A DNA stretch of 64,000 bases from DATJPR01 sp963843525 (GTDB taxonomy: Bacteria; Bacteroidota; Ignavibacteria; UBA10030; UBA6906), in the NCBI GenBank assembly GCA_963843525.1, contig CAWJKM010000003.1, positions 736,181-800,180 on the forward strand, in the 5' to 3' direction. Below are positions 42,555-49,280 of this stretch, piece by piece (the first letter of the stretch is position 1; every line of letters starts with the position of its first letter). The translations under genes were made by a program, and so were the position numbers. The notes below the pieces were generated by a model. That model did no database searches, had not been told where the DNA came from, and saw nothing but the letters and a program-made list of their open reading frames with translations.

Positions 42555-43232
42555 ATGAACTGGAACGAAATACTCGAATTCGCACGGGGATCGTTCTTCC
42601 AGGTAGCGCTCATCGTGTTCGTCGGCGGGATGGCATACCGGCTGATGCGCGTCCTCTTCCTCGGCTGGAGCCGCGACAAGGTGCCTTCGAAAGGGAGCAA
42701 GCTCAAGGGCGTCCTCACCACCTACCTGAAAGGGATCCTCATCTGGCCGTTTATCCCGTGGGTGAAGAATACCTTTTCGAAGAAACCCGTGATGTATTTT
42801 GCCGGCGGACTGTTCCACCTCGGCCTCTTCGCAATCATCTTCTTCGGCACGCCCCACATGCTGGTGTGGAAGAGCCTGCTCGGCCTCAGCTGGGCGACGA
42901 TTCCCATGCCGATCATCGACTGGCTCGCGGCCGTCACGATCATCGCCATGGTGGCCCTCCTGGTCAACCGTTTCGTGGACCCCGTCCTGAAGCTGCTCAC
43001 GGGCTTCGCCGAGGTCCTGAACTGGCTGTTGGTCTTCCTCCCGATGATCACGGGATACATGATGGCGCACCATCTTTTTTCCCCCTATGAGATGCTCTTT
43101 TCGTGGCATATGCTGGCGGTGGATGTGATGCTGATCTGGATCCCCTTCAGCAGAATTTCCCATTTCATGTTCTATTTCTTTTCCCGGACCATTCACGGCG
43201 CGCAGTTCGGCAAGCGTGCCGTCACACCGTAA
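42555..43232 (+). CDS. isp1: Isp1-like cytochrome b membrane subunit of the hydrogenase
   Basis: A 225-residue membrane protein of the NarI/HdrE type with about five helices. Histidines in GGLFHLGLFAIIFF, YMMAHHLFSPYEM, FSWHMLAVDVMLIW and SRISHFMFYFFS are suitable haem b ligands. It would take electrons from the small subunit and deliver them to the HdrD-like partner encoded next. Order small subunit-Isp1-Isp2-large subunit is the known arrangement of Isp-type hydrogenases. Confidence 0.88.
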   Translation: MNWNEILEFARGSFFQVALIVFVGGMAYRLMRVLFLGWSRDKVPSKGSKLKGVLTTYLKGILIWPFIPWVKNTFSKKPVMYFAGGLFHLGLFAIIFFGTPHMLVWKSLLGLSWATIPMPIIDWLAAVTIIAMVALLVNRFVDPVLKLLTGFAEVLNWLLVFLPMITGYMMAHHLFSPYEMLFSWHMLAVDVMLIWIPFSRISHFMFYFFSRTIHGAQFGKRAVTP

Positions 43233-43246
43233 CGAGGAGGCCAGTC

Positions 43247-44506
43247 ATGGTTACCGAACAAGCCCTCAATACGTTCATCGAGGAGACCGGCGGATGGGTG
43301 GCCTCACAGCTCGAAGCGTGCACGCGTTGCGGCATCTGCGCCGATGCATGCCACTTCTACGAGGCGGTGGGCAACCCGGAATATGCGCCGGTGTGGAAAG
43401 TCGAGCTTCTGCGGCGCGCGTATGAACAACGTTTCTCGATCGGCGGCAGGGCGAAACTCGCCCTGGGGATCGACAGGAAAATCACCGACCAGGACCTGAC
43501 ACACTGGAGCACGATCGTCTATGAGGCGTGCACGTTGTGCAACAAGTGCGCCATGGTCTGCCCCATGGGAATCCAGCTCGGGCCGATGATCCACGAAGTG
43601 CGGACGGCGATGTCCAACGCCGGCGTCGTGCCGGACGACCTGATGACTGCGGTCAGGAAGCAGGTCGACGAAGGGAGCCCGCTGGGCGCGACCGAATCGG
43701 TGTGGGAACAGCGGATGGAGTGGATTGCCGACGAATGGGAAGTGGAAATCCCCACCGATGTGAAGGGCTCCGACACGCTCGTGGTCTTCACCTCGATCGA
43801 AATCATGAAGTTCCCCGAGAACATCGCCGCCATCGCGAAGATCCTGAACAAGGCAGGGGAGAAATGGACGGTCAGCAAAGCGGGACGCGAAGTCGTGAAC
43901 TTCGGGTTCTTCGAAGGAAGCAACGAGCGGACGAAGCTGTTCATGCAGCGCCTGTTCGATGCGGCGAAGGAGCTCGGCGCAAAGCGTCTCCTGGTGACCG
44001 AATGCGGTCATGCGTACGACGCCCTCCGATGGACGGCGGCGAATATGATGGATGTGCCCGAAGGACTGGAGATCGTTCATATCGTCGGCGTCACGGCGGA
44101 GTATATCCGTGCGGGGAGGATCACGCTGAAGCAGGGCGCCTTCGACAGTGACGGAGTGATCACCTTCCACGACGCGTGCAAGATCCAGCGCCGGGGATCG
44201 CATCTCCGGGAGCCACGGGAGATCCTGAACATCCTCGCGCCGAAAGCGTTCAAAGAAATGACGCCGAACAAAGAGCAGGCGGTCTGCTGCGGAGGCGGCG
44301 GGGGCGTGATCGCGATCAAGGAAGCCGATCCCAACCGCTATGCCGTGTTCGAACTCAAGATGAAGCAGATGAAGGATGTCGGCGCGAAGACCGTCACGAT
44401 GTGCTGTTCCAACTGCAGGCTGCAATACACCGACGGCGTGGAACATTTCCATCTCGACCTCAAAGTCCGTGGGCTCTCTCAGATGGTGGCTGAGGCGCTG
44501 GAATAG
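43247..44506 (+). CDS. isp2: Isp2 / HdrD-like iron-sulfur protein with CCG domain
   Basis: A 419-residue cytoplasmic electron-transfer protein. Two [4Fe-4S] motifs: CTRCGICADAC (C25, C28, C31, C35) and CTLCNKCAMVCP (C95, C98, C101, C105). The C-terminal half has CCG-type sequences FHDACKIQRRG, AVCCGGGGGVI and MCCSNCRLQ, the type of site that in HdrB/HdrD binds a non-cubane cluster active on disulfides. GAGGAGG precedes the ATG at 43247. In Isp hydrogenases this subunit is thought to transfer electrons to a sulfur or disulfide acceptor, which agrees with the sulfur-carrier genes upstream. Confidence 0.92.
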   Translation: MVTEQALNTFIEETGGWVASQLEACTRCGICADACHFYEAVGNPEYAPVWKVELLRRAYEQRFSIGGRAKLALGIDRKITDQDLTHWSTIVYEACTLCNKCAMVCPMGIQLGPMIHEVRTAMSNAGVVPDDLMTAVRKQVDEGSPLGATESVWEQRMEWIADEWEVEIPTDVKGSDTLVVFTSIEIMKFPENIAAIAKILNKAGEKWTVSKAGREVVNFGFFEGSNERTKLFMQRLFDAAKELGAKRLLVTECGHAYDALRWTAANMMDVPEGLEIVHIVGVTAEYIRAGRITLKQGAFDSDGVITFHDACKIQRRGSHLREPREILNILAPKAFKEMTPNKEQAVCCGGGGGVIAIKEADPNRYAVFELKMKQMKDVGAKTVTMCCSNCRLQYTDGVEHFHLDLKVRGLSQMVAEALE

Positions 44507-44544
44507 CAGAGGGCGCAATCTGTCATACTCCTGGAGATGAGACA

Positions 44545-44865
44545 ATGGCATCTTTTACTCTTACACCGGTGGAAAAGGGGATTATGCGCTGCAGGCATCA
44601 GGGCGCGTTCTCGCCCGAGGATATACAATCCCTTGCGACGTTCCTGAGGGATTACCGGGGCAGGCTGCTCATCGATCTGTCGGGCTCGCCCGTCGAGGAA
44701 TGTGCACGGCACATCAAGCACCTCCGCCCGATGATGCCCATTGCGGCGATCATCGGCGGGAAGCTGCCGCCCGGCACGCTCGACATCGACCAGAGCTACT
44801 ATGCTCACGAGGTGCGCAATTTCGACACTGAAGCCGAGGGGCTGGACTGGCTCCGCAATCAATAG
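44545..44865 (+). CDS. Small STAS/SpoIIAA-like protein of unknown function
   Basis: A 106-residue soluble protein, FTLTPVEKGIMRCRHQGAFS then LLIDLSGSPVEECARHIKHL and PIAAIIGGKLPPGTLDIDQSYYAHEVRNFDTEAEGLDWL. The pattern beta-alpha with a central LIDLSG strand and a closing DTEAEGLDWL helix resembles SpoIIAA/STAS-like proteins. It is placed between isp2 and the large subunit, interrupting the usual order. A role in assembly or regulation of the complex is possible but not shown. Confidence 0.7.
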   Translation: MASFTLTPVEKGIMRCRHQGAFSPEDIQSLATFLRDYRGRLLIDLSGSPVEECARHIKHLRPMMPIAAIIGGKLPPGTLDIDQSYYAHEVRNFDTEAEGLDWLRNQ

Positions 44866-44868
44866 GAA

Positions 44869-45078
44869 TTTCGTCCACTTTCTTCTCGCCAATGGAGCGG
44901 GATCCAGAAGGCGGAAAAGTGGACGGAAAGAAAGGGCGGCGAAATCGCAACGCACAGCAGTATATCGGCAAGCTCAGTTAGGTGCGATTCCGGCCAAACA
45001 TGGAGCGGCAAAGACAGAATCGGCCGGAATCGCAAAGCTAAGTCTGTAAATCCAGCCGCACACCGCCTGCGATTTCGC
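44869..45078. other. Structured intergenic region with three sets of inverted repeats
   Basis: In the 353-bp gap before the large subunit: GTCCACTTT (44873-44881) pairs with AAAGTGGAC (44916-44924); TGCGATTCCGGCC (44983-44995) pairs perfectly with GGCCGGAATCGCA (45022-45034); and GCGAAATCGCA (44939-44949) pairs with TGCGATTTCGC (45068-45078), enclosing the previous one. No T-run follows, so these are not simple terminators. A structured leader, mRNA-processing site or remnant of a palindromic element are all possible. Confidence 0.7.
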
Positions 45079-45218
45079 ACTGCCAACGCACATAAGATGG
45101 CAGATACGTGGACAAGAGGCTGATCCTCTCGTGGGAGAAGAGTCGCAGCAGGAGCAGATCTTGAGAGAGTATTTATCACACTGGTCCGATTTTTGGCAGA
45201 CCTGATAGGAGATCGTAT

Positions 45219-46772
45219 ATGGCTAATCGAATCGTCGTTGATCCTATTTCGCGCATCGAGGGACACCTCAGGATCGAAGCCGAACTGGACGCGTCCAACA
45301 CCATCACGAAGGCGTACTCTTCGGGCACGATGGTGCGCGGGCTCGAAATCATCCTGAAAGGGCGCGACCCGCGCGAGGCCTGGGCCTTCACCCAGCGCGC
45401 GTGCGGGGTCTGCACCACGGTCCATGCCTTCGCGTCCATCCGCTCCGTCGAGGATGCGCTCGACATCCGGATCCCGAAGGCGGCGAATATCGTCCGCAAC
45501 ATGATGATCGCGCAGCAGTATATCCACGACCACGTGATGCACTTCTACCACCTGCACGCGCTCGACTGGGTGGACGTGGTGAACGCCCTGAAGGCGGACC
45601 CGAAAAAGACCTCGGAGATCCAGCAGTCGATCTCCCCCTGGCCGAAATCCTCGCCGGCGTATTTCGCCGGCGTCCAGCAGAAAGTGCAGGGGATCGCAAC
45701 CAGCGGGCAGCTCTCGATCTTTGCGAACGCGTACTGGGGACACCCGGCCTATAAGCTCCCGCCGGAGATCAACCTGCTCGCGGTGGCGCACTACCTGGAA
45801 GCGCTCGACTGGCAATCGCATGTCACGAAGATCCACACGATCTTCGGCGGAAAGAACCCCCACCCCAACTTCGTCGTGGGCGGGATCCCGATGCCGATCG
45901 ACATGAACAGCGATACCGCGCTGAATATGGAACGGCTGGCGATCATCTCGGACTCCATCGACAAGATCGTCGAGTTCGTCGACCAGGTCTACATCCCGGA
46001 CATCCTCGCGATCGCGCCCTTCTACAAAGATTACGCGGCGATCGGCGGCGGCCTCGGCAACTTCCTGACCTGGGGGGAATTCCCCGGTCTTGACCCGAAA
46101 GACACGTCGAAGTACCTGATCCCGCGCGTCGCCATCATGAACAAAGACCTGGCGAATATCATCGAGCCCGATCCGCGCGACTTCGAGAAGATGAAGGAGT
46201 TCATCGCGCACAGCTGGTACAAATACAGCGGCGGGGACGAGGTGGGACTCCATCCCTGGCGCGGCGAAACGGAGTTGAACTTCACCGGACCGAAATCGCC
46301 GTTCAAGTACCTCGAAGTGGAACAGAAATACTCCTGGCTGAAATCCCCCCGCTGGAACGAAGCCTCGATGGAAGTCGGCCCCCTCGCACGCGTGCTCGCT
46401 CTCTATGCGAAAGGGCACGAGCAGACGAAGGAACTCGTGGACCTGACGCTCAAGAAAGCTCGACGCGCCCGTTACGGCGGTTTTCTCGACCCTCGGCCGC
46501 ACAGCCGCACGGGCGATCGAAACCAAGGTCATCGCGGACTGGCTGCGCGGGTTCTACGCCGACCTCATCGCGGAGATCAAGGCGGGGAACACGAAGACGT
46601 TCAACAACGACAAGTGGGATCCAGGCAGCTGGCCCTCGCATGCCGAAGGGTTCGGCTTCATGGAAGCTCCCCGCGGCGCGCTCGGACACTGGATCGTGAT
46701 CGAGAACGGGAAGATCGCGAACTACCAGCTTGTTGTCCCCACCACCTGGAACGCCTCGCCGCGCGACCATAA
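45219..46772 (+). CDS. hynL: [NiFe] hydrogenase large subunit, N-terminal piece (frameshift near 46455)
   Basis: The catalytic subunit. RIVVDPISRIEGHLRIE opens the protein and the first nickel motif RACGVCTTVHAF (C62, C65, H69) is intact. Homology continues to LVDLTLKK near residue 413, after which the frame turns to Arg-rich nonsense up to 46772. One A fewer in AAGAAAG at 46452-46458 restores KKLDAPVTAVFSTLGRTAAR in the frame that carries the C-terminus. AGGAGA precedes the ATG. The full subunit would have about 579 residues. Confidence 0.93.
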   Translation: MANRIVVDPISRIEGHLRIEAELDASNTITKAYSSGTMVRGLEIILKGRDPREAWAFTQRACGVCTTVHAFASIRSVEDALDIRIPKAANIVRNMMIAQQYIHDHVMHFYHLHALDWVDVVNALKADPKKTSEIQQSISPWPKSSPAYFAGVQQKVQGIATSGQLSIFANAYWGHPAYKLPPEINLLAVAHYLEALDWQSHVTKIHTIFGGKNPHPNFVVGGIPMPIDMNSDTALNMERLAIISDSIDKIVEFVDQVYIPDILAIAPFYKDYAAIGGGLGNFLTWGEFPGLDPKDTSKYLIPRVAIMNKDLANIIEPDPRDFEKMKEFIAHSWYKYSGGDEVGLHPWRGETELNFTGPKSPFKYLEVEQKYSWLKSPRWNEASMEVGPLARVLALYAKGHEQTKELVDLTLKKARRARYGGFLDPRPHSRTGDRNQGHRGLAARVLRRPHRGDQGGEHEDVQQRQVGSRQLALACRRVRLHGSSPRRARTLDRDREREDRELPACCPHHLERLAARP

Positions 46773-46959
46773 GGGACAGGAAGGCGCATACGAGTCCTCC
46801 CTGGTCGGCACGCCGATGGCGAAACCGGAATGGCCGCTGGAAATCCTCCGCACCATCCACTCGTTCGACCCGTGCATGGCATGTGCCATCCACATGATCG
46901 ATACGGAGGGGAAGGAAGTGGGGAACGTCTCCACCGGGTTGAACGTTGTCCTGCAATGA
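46660..46959 (+). CDS. hynL: [NiFe] hydrogenase large subunit, C-terminal piece
   Basis: In-frame continuation of the large subunit after the indel (homology begins upstream at about 46459). It holds GALGHWIVIENGKIANYQLV and the second nickel motif FDPCMACAIHMID. Fifteen or more residues follow the His, the extension removed by the maturation protease encoded next. The apparent ATG at 46660 is internal. The stop TGA overlaps the protease ATG as ATGA. Confidence 0.92.
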   Translation: MEAPRGALGHWIVIENGKIANYQLVVPTTWNASPRDHKGQEGAYESSLVGTPMAKPEWPLEILRTIHSFDPCMACAIHMIDTEGKEVGNVSTGLNVVLQ

Positions 46960-47435
46960 GTGAGATGACGGCTGGGCGAAAGATCGTACTCGGTCTCGGC
47001 AACACGCTGAACCGGGATGAGGGTGTCGGGGTCCATCTGCTCGAGCTGTTGCGCGGGCAGATGGGCTCCCGGACGCGCATGGAGTTCGTGGATGGCGGAA
47101 CGCTTGGCCTGAACCTTCTCCCGCTCGTGGAGGAGTGCAGTCATCTGTTGTTGCTCGACGCGGTGAACGCGGGGAAGCCGCCCGCAACGGTGGTGGAGCT
47201 TTCGCGCGATCAGATTCCGTTGTTTGCCGGCGTGAAGCTGTCGCAGCACCAGGTGACGTTCCAGGAAGTTCTGGGGCTGGCGCAGATGAGGGAAAAACTC
47301 CCCGCGCATTTGCACCTCATCGGCGTTCAGCCGGTGGACATCTCGGTCGGGTACGGGATGACGCCGGAAGTGGAGGCGCTCGTGCCGGAGGTGGCGAAGA
47401 GGGTGGAGCGGGTGTTGAAACGGTGGGGAATGTGA
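46956..47435 (+). CDS. Hydrogenase maturation endopeptidase (M52)
   Basis: A 159-residue protease of the HyaD/HybD/HycI family that cleaves the large-subunit C-terminal extension after nickel insertion. It begins IVLGLGNTLNRDEGVGVHLLELL with the conserved nickel-binding Glu/Asp in RDEGVG, and has DGGTLGLNLL and LLLLDAVNAG with the second Asp. HQVTF supplies the expected His. It is translationally coupled to the large subunit through an ATGA overlap. Confidence 0.95.
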   Translation: MSEMTAGRKIVLGLGNTLNRDEGVGVHLLELLRGQMGSRTRMEFVDGGTLGLNLLPLVEECSHLLLLDAVNAGKPPATVVELSRDQIPLFAGVKLSQHQVTFQEVLGLAQMREKLPAHLHLIGVQPVDISVGYGMTPEVEALVPEVAKRVERVLKRWGM

Positions 47436-47522
47436 GAAGGGGGGAGAGGGGGAAGGGGAGAAGGGGGGAAGGGGGGAAACGGTGAAGCTCTAAAATCTAA
47501 AATCTAAACTCTAAAATCTAAA
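47436..47522. repeat. G-rich tract and TCTAAAATCTAAA repeat abutting hypC
   Basis: GAAGGGGGGAGAGGGGG-type purine tract (47436-47483) followed by four TCTAAA(A/C)TC units ending directly at the hypC ATG. There is no Shine-Dalgarno; the A-rich repeat itself forms the translation initiation region. Confidence 0.8.
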
Positions 47523-47795
47523 ATGTGTTTAGGCATTCCCGGTAAAGTCATCCGCATCGAAACCAACCCGCTCGGCATGACCGTCGGCAAGGTGGAATTT
47601 GGCGGCATAGCGAAGGACGTCTCTCTCGCGTATGTTCCCGACGTGAAGGTGGGGGAGTATGTCGTTGTCCACGTCGGCTTCGCGCTGAGCATCATCGATG
47701 AAGAGGCGGCGGCGGAGATCTATTCCTTCCTCAAAATGAACGACGAGCTCGAGCAGTTGGACAAGTCTGCTGTCGATCAGGACCCCTCGCTGTGA
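47523..47795 (+). CDS. hypC: Hydrogenase assembly chaperone HypC
   Basis: A 90-residue HypC/HupF chaperone. The N-terminal MCLGIPGKVIRIE carries the essential Cys2 that holds the Fe(CN)2CO unit with HypD. VGEYVVVHVGFALSIIDEEAAAEIY is the typical end. HypA, B, D, E and F are not in the window. The next gene starts at an overlapping GTGA, so HypC and the lipoate ligase are coupled. Confidence 0.95.
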   Translation: MCLGIPGKVIRIETNPLGMTVGKVEFGGIAKDVSLAYVPDVKVGEYVVVHVGFALSIIDEEAAAEIYSFLKMNDELEQLDKSAVDQDPSL

Positions 47796-48859
47796 ACCCT
47801 GTCCGGCTTCTCGACCTCCGGCAGGTCCCGGCCCTACGCTCGCAAACCGTGTATCACGCCGTCGCGCACGCGATGACTCAACAGACCGCGGACACGATCA
47901 TTCTGGTCAGTCCTTCCCATCCGTACGTTTGCATCGGCTATCATCAGGAGCTGGAAAAAGAAGTCGATCTGGAATACTGCCGGACTCATGCACTGCCGGT
48001 CTATCGTCGCGAGGTTGGAGGCGGGGCGGTGTATCTCGACGACGGACAGGTCTTCGCGCAGTGGATCTTCCAACCCGGGCATCTTCCGATCGACCTGACC
48101 GAACGGTTTTCCTTGTACATCAAACCGCTGGTGGAAACCTACCGGGCGTTCGGCATCGAGGCGTACCACAGGCCGGTGAACGACGTGCACGTCGGGGGGA
48201 AGAAAATCGGCGGCACGGGAGCGGCGCAGATCGGAAACGCCGAGGTGGTGGTCGGCAGCCTGATGTTCAGCTTTGACAAGCAGACGATGGCGAAGGTGCT
48301 CAGAGTCTCTTCCGAAAAGATGCGCGACAAGATAGTGCAGGGGCTCGAGCAGTACATGACCACCATGACGGAGCTCCTCGGGTCAGTGCCCGATCAGGAG
48401 AAGGTCAAGCAAGAGTACATCCGCCATTGTGCGAAGGCACTTGGCCGGGAGATCGTCGCGGGGAGCTGGAGTGATGGTGAAGAGGCGATGGCCGTCGAGC
48501 TGGACGAGCGCTTCGCGTCGGACGAATGGTTGTACCAGCGGGGCGGTTTGCGTCAGGTGGGGGTGAAGATCCACGAAGACATTCGCGTAGTCGAAGGCGC
48601 CTGGAAGGCTCCCGGCGGGTTGATCCGGGTGACCGCACGTCTGAGCGACGGCTGTATCGACGACATTTCGCTTTCCGGCGATTTCACGATGCTCCCCGCG
48701 TTCGCGCTGGCAGGGGTCGAATCCGCCCTTCGCGGCGTTCGAGCCGACGAGCAATCAGTTGAGAGGCGGGTGCACGAAGTGTACCGAACGATGAACATCG
48801 CCTCTCCCGGCCTCACCCCCGCCGACTTCGCGAAAGCCCTCTCCGCCGCGATGCACTGA
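47792..48859 (+). CDS. lplA: Lipoate-protein ligase family protein
   Basis: A 355-residue LplA-type ligase. Substrate site motifs RREVGGGAVYLDDGQVFAQW and RPVNDVHVGGKKIGGTGAAQ, with the catalytic Lys in GGKKIGG, are intact, and an accessory C-terminal domain is present (VELDERFASDEWLYQ, LIRVTARLSDG). The start is GTG at 47792 overlapping the hypC stop. Its only visible target in the window is the GcvH-like carrier of the same cluster, so it probably lipoylates that protein. This parallels dedicated ligases in sHdr sulfur-oxidation clusters. Confidence 0.92.
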   Translation: MNPVRLLDLRQVPALRSQTVYHAVAHAMTQQTADTIILVSPSHPYVCIGYHQELEKEVDLEYCRTHALPVYRREVGGGAVYLDDGQVFAQWIFQPGHLPIDLTERFSLYIKPLVETYRAFGIEAYHRPVNDVHVGGKKIGGTGAAQIGNAEVVVGSLMFSFDKQTMAKVLRVSSEKMRDKIVQGLEQYMTTMTELLGSVPDQEKVKQEYIRHCAKALGREIVAGSWSDGEEAMAVELDERFASDEWLYQRGGLRQVGVKIHEDIRVVEGAWKAPGGLIRVTARLSDGCIDDISLSGDFTMLPAFALAGVESALRGVRADEQSVERRVHEVYRTMNIASPGLTPADFAKALSAAMH

Positions 48860-48924
48860 TCGGAGGTTAGTCGTTTCGGCAAACTCGCTCAAACGTCTTC
48901 CCCGCTCGATGCGCAGTCTCCCAG

Positions 48925-49200
48925 TCCCAAAGACAGTTTACAGTAGTCAGTTGACAGTAGACAGTGGGATAGAAAAGAGCTGAGAGTAAGAAGTAAGAAG
49001 AAGGAAGTAGGAAGAAAACAGTAGGCAGTAAGCAGTAGGCAGAAAGCTGCTTCTCGTCTCCCAGTCCCAAAGTCTCAGCAGTCTCCCTTTCTCCCCTTCA
49101 CCCCTTCTCCCCTTCCCTTCTCCCCTTCTCCCCTCCCCCTTGCCGATCCCGGTTCAGATATCTGATATCAGAACTCTGATATCTGAATTCAGCTCTGTAT
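48925..49200. repeat. Repeat block with CAGTAGGCAG units, G/C-rich pyrimidine tract and GATATC palindromes
   Basis: The 421-bp gap has CAGTTGACAGTAGACAGT, GTAAGAAGTAAGAAG and GTAGGCAGTAAGCAG units, TCTCCCAGTCCC units, a CCCCTTCTCCCCTTC tract (49090-49139) and nested palindromes around 49154-49190 (TCAGATATC...GATATCTGA). A related GATATCTGAGTTC string occurs near 54543. Confidence 0.8.
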
Positions 49201-49280
49201 TGTACCCCAGCGGAACTCCCCGCCTCTTCCTGCCGTTATGACGGTATTCCCGGGTAGCCCATACCAATAGAGGAGGCGTG

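Noticed and set aside
41412..43196. 594-codon open frame on the minus strand across the hydrogenase small subunit
   Set aside because: It is antisense to two clear genes, has no domain, and arises from high-GC codon bias of the real frames.
44859..46532. 557-codon open frame on the minus strand opposite the hydrogenase large subunit
   Set aside because: Shadow of the large-subunit gene; Arg/Asp/Val-rich without recognisable motifs.
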